Below are positions 50,853 to 57,777 of a stretch of 64,000 bases of DNA, piece by piece; positions within the stretch are counted from its first letter, which is position 1; the number at the start of each line of letters is the position of its first letter. The position numbers and the translations under genes are program-made. Source of the stretch: Flavobacterium tagetis (GTDB lineage: Bacteria; Bacteroidota; Bacteroidia; Flavobacteriales; Flavobacteriaceae). The stretch spans positions 1,302,001 through 1,366,000 of the forward strand of contig NZ_JAERSF010000002.1 of the NCBI RefSeq assembly GCF_016735615.1, read 5' to 3'. Under the pieces are notes generated by a model. That model made no database searches, was not told the origin of the DNA, and worked only from the letters and a program-made list of their open reading frames with translations.

Positions 50853-51638
50853 ATGAATCAACCATTAGCATATGTTCATCCAGGCGCGAAAATCGCTAAA
50901 AACGTTGTAATAGAGCCATTTACAACAATTCACAATAATGTTGTTATTGGTGATGGTACTTGGATTGGTTCAAACGTGACCATTATGGAAGGTGCTCGAA
51001 TTGGAAAAAATTGTAATATTTTTCCAGGAGCTGTAATTTCTGCAGTGCCACAAGATTTAAAATTTGGAGGTGAAGATTCTCTTGCGATTATTGGTGATAA
51101 TTGTACAATTAGAGAATGTGTAACTATAAATAGAGGAACAATTGCTTCTGGTCAGACTGTAATTGGTAACAATTGTTTAGTAATGGCTTATGCACACATT
51201 GCACACGACTGTGAGATTGGAAACAATGCAATTATTGTAAACGGCGTTGCTTTAGCAGGTCACGTAGTAGTTGGTAATCATGCTGTTATTGGAGGTTTAG
51301 CCGCAATTCACCAATTTATCCATATTGGGGATCATGCTATGATTTCTGGAGGATCATTGGTTAGAAAAGACGTTCCTCCGTTTACAAAAGCTGCAAAGGA
51401 GCCATTGTCTTATGTTGGAATTAATTCTGTTGGTTTAAGAAGAAGAGGGTTTACAACTGAAAAAATTAGAGAAATTCAGGAAATATATAGAATTTTATAC
51501 CAAAAGAATTACAATACAACACAAGCCTTAAGTATTATTGAGGCAGAGATGGAGGCGACTCCAGAAAGAGATGAAATTCTAGATTTTATTAGAAATTCAT
51601 CTAGAGGAATTATGAAAGGTTACTCTGGAAACTATTAA
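50853..51638 (+). CDS. lpxA: UDP-N-acetylglucosamine acyltransferase LpxA
   Basis: First step of lipid A synthesis: moves a 3-hydroxyacyl chain from ACP to UDP-GlcNAc. The 261-residue product is a left-handed beta helix (VHPGAKIAKNVVIEPFTTIH, IGDGTWIGSNVTIMEGARIG) with catalytic His118 in MAYAHIAHDCEIGNN. A C-terminal helical domain is present (LRRRGFTTEKIREIQEIYRI). It follows lpxC/fabZ by 74 bases. Standard length and organisation. Confidence 0.96.
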   Translation: MNQPLAYVHPGAKIAKNVVIEPFTTIHNNVVIGDGTWIGSNVTIMEGARIGKNCNIFPGAVISAVPQDLKFGGEDSLAIIGDNCTIRECVTINRGTIASGQTVIGNNCLVMAYAHIAHDCEIGNNAIIVNGVALAGHVVVGNHAVIGGLAAIHQFIHIGDHAMISGGSLVRKDVPPFTKAAKEPLSYVGINSVGLRRRGFTTEKIREIQEIYRILYQKNYNTTQALSIIEAEMEATPERDEILDFIRNSSRGIMKGYSGNY

Positions 51639-51646
51639 AAAGAAAA

Positions 51647-51692
51647 ATTTAGCCGTTTATTTGTTTTTATTTAGACAGATAAACGGTTAAAT
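51647..51692. repeat. Inverted repeat between lpxA and efp
   Basis: ATTTAGCCGTTTAT (51647-51660) and ATAAACGGTTAAAT (51679-51692) pair at 13 of 14 positions. The hairpin is not followed by a T run, so it may be a regulatory or processing site rather than a terminator. Confidence 0.6.
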
Positions 51693-51722
51693 GATTTAAC
51701 AATATATAATAAACAAATAGCA

Positions 51723-52289
51723 ATGGCATCTACATCAGATATTAGAAACGGATTGTGTATTAAATTTAATCACGATATCTATAAAATTATTGAATTTCTT
51801 CACGTAAAACCTGGAAAAGGTCCAGCTTTCGTAAGAACAAAATTGAAAAGTTTAACTTCTGGTAAAGTATTAGACAATACTTTTTCAGCAGGTCATAAAA
51901 TTGACGTTATTCGTGTTGAAACACATACATTTCAATATTTATACCCAGAAGGTGATGAATTTCACTTCATGAATGCTGAAACGTTTGAGCAAATTTCTTT
52001 AAATAAAAACATTTTGGATGCTCCAGATTTGTTGAAAGAAGGTACAAACGTAATGGTTCAAATTAACACTGAAACAGATTTGCCATTATCAGTAGATATG
52101 CCAGCATCTGTTATTTTAGAGGTTACTTACGCTGAGCCAGGGGTAAAAGGAAATACGGCTACAAACGCAACTAAAAATGCTACTGTAGAAACAGGAGCAA
52201 ACATCAACGTGCCTTTGTTTATCAATGAAGGAGATAAAATTAAAATTGATACAGCTACAGGTTCTTACATGGAGCGTGTAAAAGAGTAG
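51723..52289 (+). CDS. efp: Elongation factor P
   Basis: Rescues ribosomes stalled at consecutive prolines. The 188-residue product has the KOW-like first domain MASTSDIRNGLCIKFNHDIY, the conserved loop KPGKGPAFVRTKLKSL with Lys32 at the tip where modified lysine or arginine sits in other species, and two OB domains. It ends LFINEGDKIKIDTATGSYME then RVKE. No modification enzyme gene (epmA, epmB, earP or ymfI) is nearby. Placed inside the lipid A block. Confidence 0.96.
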   Translation: MASTSDIRNGLCIKFNHDIYKIIEFLHVKPGKGPAFVRTKLKSLTSGKVLDNTFSAGHKIDVIRVETHTFQYLYPEGDEFHFMNAETFEQISLNKNILDAPDLLKEGTNVMVQINTETDLPLSVDMPASVILEVTYAEPGVKGNTATNATKNATVETGANINVPLFINEGDKIKIDTATGSYMERVKE

Positions 52290-52313
52290 TTTTTTAATTA
52301 AGATAAATTTGAC

Positions 52314-52396
52314 AATGAGTCAATTAGATAATCTGTGAATCGACATAATTTTTGTATATTCACATTCTAATTGACTCATTTTCTAATTGACAAATT
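52314..52396. repeat. Inverted repeat between efp and the second lpxD-like gene
   Basis: AATGAGTCAATTAGA (52314-52328) and TCTAATTGACTCATT (52366-52380) are exact inverses; GTGAAT and ATTCAC continue the stem inward. A TCTAATTGAC unit is repeated again directly after, with AATTTTCTAATTAT to 52404. It lies just before the start codon at 52412. Confidence 0.8.
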
Positions 52397-52411
52397 TTCT
52401 AATTATAATAT

Positions 52412-53341
52412 ATGAAATTTCCAAAGAGTCATTCTTTACAAGAAATTGCCCATTTGCTTAATTGCAAATTTATTGGAGACAAAGATTTTCAAGTTTTAGG
52501 CATGAACGAAATACATGTGGTAGAACCTGGTGATATTGTTTTTGTCGACCATCCAAAATATTATGACAAAGCTTTGCAATCGGCAGCGACTATTGTTTTA
52601 ATAAATAAAGAAGTAGAATGCCCAGAAGGTAAAGCCCTTTTAATTTCTGATGATCCGTTTAGAGATTTCAATATTCTCACAAAACATTTTAAACCATTTC
52701 AATTTGCTAATGTTGCAATTGCGCCTTCTGCAGAAATAGGAGAGGGCACAGTAATTCAGCCAAATACTTTTGTTGGAAACAATGTTAAAATAGGTAAGAA
52801 CTGTTTAATACATTCTAATGTGTCAATTTACGATCATACTGTAATTGGCGACAATGTAATTATACATGCTGGAACTATATTAGGAGCAGACGCTTTTTAT
52901 TATAAAAAACGTCCAGAAGGCTTCGATCAATTAGTTTCTGGCGGAAGAGTTGTTATTGAAGATAATGTTGGCATCGGTGCTTTATGCACAATCGATAAAG
53001 GTGTTACAGGAGATACGACCATTGGTGAGGGGTCTAAATTAGATAATCAAGTACATGTTGGGCATGATACCGTAATTGGAAAAAAATGTCTGATAGCTTC
53101 TCAAACTGGTATTGCTGGTTGTGTGATTATTGAGGATGAAGTTACAATGTGGGGACAAGTAGGAACTACTAGTGGCATTACAATTGGTTCAAAAGCAGTT
53201 GTGATGGGGCAGACAGGTGTTACTAAATCGGTAGAAGGTGGAAAATCGTATTTCGGAACCCCAATTGAAGAGTCTAGAGAGAAATTGAAACAATTAGCCA
53301 ATATTAAGAAGATTCCTGAAATTTTAAGTAAATTGAAGTAA
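52412..53341 (+). CDS. Second LpxD-like acyltransferase
   Basis: 309 residues, with the same plan as LpxD: N-terminal uridine-binding-like domain ([40 protein letters not shown]), hexapeptide beta helix, and a His at the catalytic place in [16 protein letters not shown]. It differs by about 40 residues in length and by insertions such as [16 protein letters not shown], and lacks most of the C-terminal helix. Such a paralogue is common in Flavobacteria. It may be a second N-acyltransferase or act on a different sugar; the substrate is unclear. The next gene starts one base after its stop. Confidence 0.85.
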   Translation: MKFPKSHSLQEIAHLLNCKFIGDKDFQVLGMNEIHVVEPGDIVFVDHPKYYDKALQSAATIVLINKEVECPEGKALLISDDPFRDFNILTKHFKPFQFANVAIAPSAEIGEGTVIQPNTFVGNNVKIGKNCLIHSNVSIYDHTVIGDNVIIHAGTILGADAFYYKKRPEGFDQLVSGGRVVIEDNVGIGALCTIDKGVTGDTTIGEGSKLDNQVHVGHDTVIGKKCLIASQTGIAGCVIIEDEVTMWGQVGTTSGITIGSKAVVMGQTGVTKSVEGGKSYFGTPIEESREKLKQLANIKKIPEILSKLK

Positions 53342-53342
53342 T

Positions 53343-53705
53343 ATGTCTATTAAAGAATTTGTTCAGAAATTTTATAAGTCAGATGCCCTAATTGATAGCG
53401 AAATTTTAAAAACATATCTGCATCCTGATGTTACACTTGAATGGAACAGTAGTAAAGGTTTTATTCAGATGGATTATGATTCGATAATTGAAATGGCCAA
53501 TGATCTTAGCCGTGCTTATGTACGTTCTAAGGTTAGAATTAGCCATATTATTAGCGAAGATGATTTAGTATCAGTGCGTTACTCTCATTTTGTAAAAACA
53601 ATTGAGAATCCGAGAGAAGAGATGCTTTTAGCACATTTTGCAACCATTTGGCAAATAAAAGATGATAAACTTTATAGAGGTTATCAAATGAGTCAATTTT
53701 CTTAA
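53343..53705 (+). CDS. NTF2-like (SnoaL-type) protein
   Basis: 120-residue protein with the alpha+beta cone of the NTF2-like superfamily: VQKFYKSDALIDSEILKTYL, HPDVTLEWNSSKGFIQMDYD, DLVSVRYSHFVKTIENPREE and HFATIWQIKDDKLYRGYQMS. No catalytic residues are evident. It begins one base after the lpxD-like stop codon, so the two are co-transcribed. Function unknown. Confidence 0.8.
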   Translation: MSIKEFVQKFYKSDALIDSEILKTYLHPDVTLEWNSSKGFIQMDYDSIIEMANDLSRAYVRSKVRISHIISEDDLVSVRYSHFVKTIENPREEMLLAHFATIWQIKDDKLYRGYQMSQFS

Positions 53706-53748
53706 TATTTTTTTGACAATAAAAGAGTCAAAATACATTACAAAACCT

Positions 53749-53756
53749 TATTTTTG
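53749..53756 (+). promoter_or_regulatory. Candidate -7 box of sucD
   Basis: TATTTTTG matches TAnnTTTG and lies 36 bases before the ATG. TTGACA at 53713-53718 is too far upstream (33 bases) to be a matched -33 box. Confidence 0.45.
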
Positions 53757-53791
53757 CAACACAAATTTAAAAACTACATAAAATATATATC

Positions 53792-54664
53792 ATGAGTGTT
53801 TTAGTTAATAAAGATTCCAAAATAATTGTTCAGGGATTTACAGGGAGCGAAGGTACTTTCCACGCTTCTCAAATGATTGAGTATGGTACTAATGTTGTTG
53901 GAGGTGTTACTCCAGGAAAAGGTGGTACTAGCCATTTAGATCGTCCAGTTTTTAATACAGTAAAAGATGCTGTTGATCAAGCTGGTGCTGATACTTCTAT
54001 CATTTTTGTTCCGCCAGCTTTTGCTGCTGATGCAATTATGGAAGCTGCTGATGCTGGAATTAAAGTAATTATTGCTATTACAGAAGGAATTCCTGTAGCA
54101 GATATGATTAAAGCAAATAATTATGTTAAAGAGAGAAATTCTAGATTAATTGGTCCAAACTGTCCAGGTGTAATTACTCCAGGTGAAGCTAAAGTTGGTA
54201 TTATGCCAGGTTTCGTTTTCAAAAAAGGAACAGTTGGTATCGTTTCTAAATCAGGAACTTTAACTTACGAAGCTGCTGACCAAGTTGTAAAACAAGGTTT
54301 AGGTATCACAACTGCAATTGGTATTGGTGGAGATCCAATCATTGGAACTACAACTAAAGAAGCTGTTGAATTATTAATGAACGATCCAGAAACTGAAGCT
54401 ATCATCATGATTGGTGAAATTGGTGGTCAACTTGAAGCTGATGCTGCAAGATGGGTAAAAGCTGATGGTAACCGTAAACCAGTTATTGGATTTATCGCTG
54501 GAGAAACTGCTCCTGCTGGTAGAACAATGGGTCACGCAGGTGCAATTGTTGGTGGTTCTGATGATACGGCTGCTGCTAAAAAACAAATCATGAGAGACAA
54601 CGGAATTCACGTTGTTGATTCACCAGCTGAAATTGGTAAAAAAGTAAAAGAAGTACTTGGATAA
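53792..54664 (+). CDS. sucD: Succinyl-CoA synthetase alpha subunit
   Basis: Citric acid cycle enzyme: succinyl-CoA plus ADP or GDP and phosphate to succinate, CoA and ATP/GTP. The 290-residue product has the CoA-binding Rossmann domain ([35 protein letters not shown]), [20 protein letters not shown] and the phosphohistidine loop [13 protein letters not shown] with His248. The beta subunit gene sucC is not adjacent. Terminator downstream. Confidence 0.97.
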   Translation: MSVLVNKDSKIIVQGFTGSEGTFHASQMIEYGTNVVGGVTPGKGGTSHLDRPVFNTVKDAVDQAGADTSIIFVPPAFAADAIMEAADAGIKVIIAITEGIPVADMIKANNYVKERNSRLIGPNCPGVITPGEAKVGIMPGFVFKKGTVGIVSKSGTLTYEAADQVVKQGLGITTAIGIGGDPIIGTTTKEAVELLMNDPETEAIIMIGEIGGQLEADAARWVKADGNRKPVIGFIAGETAPAGRTMGHAGAIVGGSDDTAAAKKQIMRDNGIHVVDSPAEIGKKVKEVLG

Positions 54665-54691
54665 TCTTCAAGTCTCAAAATAATAAATTCC

Positions 54692-54726
54692 AAAAAAGTC
54701 TCAATTATCCTGTTGAGACTTTTTTA
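54692..54726 (+). terminator. Terminator after sucD
   Basis: AAAAAGTCTCAA and TTGAGACTTTTT pair perfectly around an 8-base loop and continue into T. Confidence 0.9.
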
Positions 54727-54757
54727 CATTTTAAAGGCTGAGGCGTAAATGAAAAAA

Positions 54758-54797
54758 AACTTAGCATCTTAGAACCTCAGTATCTTAGAAGCTTAAA
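54758..54797. repeat. Intergenic repeat, family 'CTTAGCATCTTAG', copy 4
   Basis: AACTTAGCATCTTAGAACCT followed by CAGTATCTTAGAAGCTTAAA. Very similar to 29502-29536 and to the region around 16610-16730. It runs to within 10 bases of the next start codon. Confidence 0.6.
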
Positions 54798-54805
54798 AAG
54801 AAAAT

Positions 54806-55234
54806 ATGTATAAAGAATTAGAAAAATTTAAATCAACAAACAGTTTTACTTTTACTGTAAATGATAGTTTGGAAGAAGCTTGCAACGCGCCAGAAGGAAG
54901 CGCTGGAATCTTTGTTGTGTATGCTGTTGAAGATGACGTAAAAGAACTAATTATGGTTGGTTCCACAGGAACTGTTCAAAATGATGGAACTTTAAAAAGC
55001 AAAAATGGCGGACTATATGACAAAATTGTAAACGGTCATCAGTTTGCTAAAACGGGCAGAAAATATTCTTGGCCAGCTCAAATGAAATTAGAAAACATTG
55101 ATTCATTAGAAGTAGTATGGTATGAAACTTTTGCTGGAGATATAAAAGCAATTCCAACTGCTGTTGAAGGACAGGTTTTACAAAACTTCTTAGATGAAAA
55201 TGGTAAACTGCCAAGATGGAATGTAGCTTTTTAA
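54806..55234 (+). CDS. Uncharacterised protein, possible GIY-YIG-like fold
   Basis: 142-residue soluble protein. The order of features recalls the GIY-YIG nuclease fold: AGIFVVYAVEDDVKELIMVG for the GIY and YIG strands, SKNGGLYDKIVNGHQFAKTG for the following helix, a beta strand VVWYETF, and VEGQVLQNFLDENGKLPRWN for the Glu helix and final Asn. The canonical Tyr residues of GIY and YIG are replaced (GIF and MVG), so activity is doubtful. Monocistronic, between terminators. Identification is tentative. Confidence 0.6.
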   Translation: MYKELEKFKSTNSFTFTVNDSLEEACNAPEGSAGIFVVYAVEDDVKELIMVGSTGTVQNDGTLKSKNGGLYDKIVNGHQFAKTGRKYSWPAQMKLENIDSLEVVWYETFAGDIKAIPTAVEGQVLQNFLDENGKLPRWNVAF

Positions 55235-55253
55235 GCAAATAAAAAAACTGAAT

Positions 55254-55289
55254 AAAAAGCCTTGCTGGAAACAGTAAGGCTTTTTTTTT
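55254..55289 (+). terminator. Terminator after the GIY-YIG-like gene
   Basis: AAAAAGCCTTGCTG and CAGTAAGGCTTTTT pair around GAAA, followed by nine T, 20 bases after the stop. Confidence 0.9.
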
Positions 55290-55738
55290 CGATAATGAAA
55301 TTGAAAGTTAAAATAGCTTTGATTTTATAAAAGAAAATCAGTGGCTCTAATATTCAGAAACGAAATTCTTAAATTCAATCCTGTTAATTAAAATTTAAAT
55401 TATCGTAAATTTTAAGTTTGATCAAAAAAGTAGGGTAAATACTGATGAATTTGAAAAAAGAAGCAAATTTTGGCGATTTATTGGGTTTTAATCATTTGCT
55501 TTTCTATATTTATCACACAAAAACAAAAAATAATGTTAAAATTTAATTCTTTTACGTATGTAATTGAATTTGGAGAAATGTAAAATACTTGTTTAATTTT
55601 TGTTAAATTAAGGTTTGCAGAAATCCTATTCAATCTCTAAAGAAATCAATTTTTAAAATAATTTTTAATTCCTGCGATGAATCTGTTTATACTGACATTA
55701 GCTCGGGTAAATTAGATTTTTAGACCAAATTATTTTGT
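55290..55738. other. 449-base leader region of the FecI-type sigma gene
   Basis: AT-rich sequence with no supported frame. Possible promoter: TTG at 55570-55572 and TAATTTTTG at 55594-55602, a weak match to TTG-N17-19-TAnnTTTG because spacing and the -7 box are each slightly off. No obvious repeat or RNA gene. Confidence 0.35.
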
Positions 55739-56344
55739 ATGAGCCAAATTTTAAAAAACAAGGTTTTAGACGATTTTATTCTGTGGAATAACTTGAAAAA
55801 TGGTAATGAGAAATCTTTCTCTTTGCTTTTTGAAAAGTACTATAGAGACTTAATTAATTATGGCAATTCACTTTGTCCGTATGAAGAAAAAGTACAAGAT
55901 TGTATTCAAGATGTTTTTGCTGATATTTGGCTTTATCGCGATTCACTGCAAGATAATGTAGTTGTTAAAGCGTACCTGCTTTCTAGTGTTAGAAAGAGGA
56001 TTGCTCGTTTGCATGAAAGAGATCATGTGTTTAGAAAAACAACGACTACAGATGTTTTAGAGTTTCTTTTTGACTTTTCTATAGAAAATGATTTGGTTGA
56101 AGACGAAGTTACAGCCGAACGTGTCCTTCTTTTAAATAAATTATTAAATGATTTACCTGGTCGTCAGAAAGAAGCGTTGTATTTGCGTTATCATCAAGGT
56201 TTGAGCGTAGATCAAATTGCCGATTTATTGGAGATGAATTATCAGTCTGCGAGCAATCTTCTTCATCGCGGTTTATTAAATCTTCGTAAGGAATGGAAAG
56301 GCAGTATTCCGCTTCTAGTCCTTATATCTTCAGGGTTTTTTTAA
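55739..56344 (+). CDS. FecI-like ECF sigma factor
   Basis: 201-residue extracytoplasmic-function sigma factor. Region 2 is KSFSLLFEKYYRDLINYGNS with YEEKVQDCIQDVFADIWLYR, and region 4 is LPGRQKEALYLRYHQGLSVD with QIADLLEMNYQSASNLLHRG. Both are normal for the sigma-70-like FecI subfamily tied to FecR anti-sigma and SusC/RagA receptors in Bacteroidetes. It probably directs transcription of the susCD operon that follows. The FecR-type gene begins 89 bases later. Confidence 0.92.
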   Translation: MSQILKNKVLDDFILWNNLKNGNEKSFSLLFEKYYRDLINYGNSLCPYEEKVQDCIQDVFADIWLYRDSLQDNVVVKAYLLSSVRKRIARLHERDHVFRKTTTTDVLEFLFDFSIENDLVEDEVTAERVLLLNKLLNDLPGRQKEALYLRYHQGLSVDQIADLLEMNYQSASNLLHRGLLNLRKEWKGSIPLLVLISSGFF

Positions 56345-56390
56345 AAAAATAATAAAAAATCAAAAAAAATCTTAAATAGGTGAGTATATA

Positions 56391-56424
56391 ATAAAAAAAG
56401 TGTCCTCTATGTTTTTGTAACCTT
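56391..56424 (+). promoter_or_regulatory. Motif shared upstream of fecR-type and susC-type genes, copy 1
   Basis: ATAAAAAAAGTGTCCTCTAT with GTTTTTGTAACC here, and ATAAAAAAAGTGCCGAGAAT with GCTGTAACATTA at 57649-57676. Twelve bases are identical, then six variable bases, ATG, and GTAAC with a 3-base difference in spacing. It sits 10 bases before the FecR-type start codon. A sigma-dependent promoter or regulator site is a reasonable guess. Confidence 0.5.
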
Positions 56425-56433
56425 AATAGTAAG

Positions 56434-57549
56434 ATGCAAAAACGTAACAATTATACTGAAATAGAAGACTTCTTAGCTGATGAATCTTTTCAATTATGGA
56501 TTTTATCTAAAGTTGATGAACAAGGCTGGGAAGAGTGGACTCTCGAAAATCTGCAAAGAGCTAAGCTTGTCGAAGATGCAAGACTCGTACTATTGGCAAT
56601 GCGAGTTCCAAAATCTGACTTATCTTCAAATGAAGTTCATGAAGCCTTACAGGAAACTTGGCGTAAAATTGAACAAAGAGAAGAACTTTCTCAACAAACT
56701 TCAAAAAACAAAAAACTTAAAATACAGAGATACTGGATCAGTGGTATTGCAGCTGCTATTTTAGTTGGTATTTTTTCTACATGGTTTTTTAAAAACGACT
56801 TAATAACTAATGACAATGTTGTTACATACAACGAATTAGTTCAAGATAACGATGAAGGTTTGGTAGAACAAACCAACAATTCAGAAAAATCACAGATCAT
56901 TACTTTATCTGATGGAAGTTCGGTCTTATTGCAGCCCAATAGTAAATTAAGTTATCCTAAAATCTTTACCGGGAACGAAAGAAAGGTGTATTTATCCGGC
57001 GAAGGTTTCTTTGAAATTAGTAAAAATCCTAAAAAGCCTTTTTTTGTTTATGCTAACGAAATCGTAACTCGAGTTGTTGGAACAAGCTTTAGAATAAAAG
57101 CATATCCAGATCAGCAGAATGTTGAAGTTCTCGTTCGCACCGGTAAAGTTAAGGTTAAATCCAATGATTTAGTTCGTGCTACTGAAAGTGAAGAGATTGT
57201 TTTGCTTCCTAATCAGGCGTTGCGTTTTGTTCGTAAAGAATTGGTATTTAATAAAATAACTAATATTACCGAAGATCCTATTTTAGTGAATAGTGTTAGA
57301 AATATTGAACAATTAAGTTTTGAATTTACTGATATCCCTGTAGCGCAAATTCTTGAAACTATTGAGCAGGCTTATTTGGTAGATATTGATTTTCCTCTCG
57401 ACAAATTGAAAGATTGCCGATTAACAACTTCTCTAAGTGATCAACCGTTGGCCGAAAAGCTTAAAATAATTTGCAAAAGTATTGGAAATGATACCAATTA
57501 TGAAATGAATGGAAATCAGATTGTAATTACAACTTCTGGCTGTAACTAG
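56434..57549 (+). CDS. FecR-like anti-sigma factor
   Basis: Inner-membrane regulator that holds the ECF sigma factor and relays the signal from the outer-membrane receptor. The 371-residue product has a cytoplasmic N-terminal part (about 1-100), one membrane helix at 101-119 (WISGIAAAILVGIFSTWFF), the FecR domain (IITLSDGSSVLLQPNSKLSY, KVYLSGEGFFEISKNPKKPF, RVVGTSFRIKAYPDQQNVEV) and the C-terminal DUF4974 domain (LSFEFTDIPVAQILETIEQA, CRLTTSLSDQPLAEKLKIIC). Bacteroidetes length and layout. 228 bases precede the receptor gene. Confidence 0.94.
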   Translation: MQKRNNYTEIEDFLADESFQLWILSKVDEQGWEEWTLENLQRAKLVEDARLVLLAMRVPKSDLSSNEVHEALQETWRKIEQREELSQQTSKNKKLKIQRYWISGIAAAILVGIFSTWFFKNDLITNDNVVTYNELVQDNDEGLVEQTNNSEKSQIITLSDGSSVLLQPNSKLSYPKIFTGNERKVYLSGEGFFEISKNPKKPFFVYANEIVTRVVGTSFRIKAYPDQQNVEVLVRTGKVKVKSNDLVRATESEEIVLLPNQALRFVRKELVFNKITNITEDPILVNSVRNIEQLSFEFTDIPVAQILETIEQAYLVDIDFPLDKLKDCRLTTSLSDQPLAEKLKIICKSIGNDTNYEMNGNQIVITTSGCN

Positions 57550-57648
57550 AGGTTTAAAATTCAATCAGAAAATAAAAAAAGAAAATCCAAAATTGAACTA
57601 ATTAAAAACTAAAAAAATATATAACTGCCTATGTAAAAAATAAATACA

Positions 57649-57688
57649 TAAAAAAAGTGCCGAGAATGCTGTAACATTATCGACACTT
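57649..57688 (+). promoter_or_regulatory. Shared motif, copy 2, overlapping a hairpin upstream of susC-type gene
   Basis: The shared motif (see 56391-56424) begins at 57649. From 57655 it enters an inverted repeat: AAGTGCCGAGAATG and CATTATCGACACTT pair at 12 of 14 positions around a CTGTAA loop. The GTAAC of the motif is in the loop and right arm. It lies 90 bases before the receptor start codon. A promoter element of the neighbouring sigma factor or an RNA hairpin are both possible. Confidence 0.5.
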
Positions 57689-57777
57689 AAATCTGAATAA
57701 ATCACTCTCTGTAAAGGGTAATTTATGATGTTTCTTAAAATACACTCGAATAGTATTAATCAAAACAAACCAAAATT

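Noticed and set aside
53713..53718. TTGACA considered as the sucD -33/-35 box
   Set aside because: 33 bases from the TAnnTTTG box, far from the usual 17-19.
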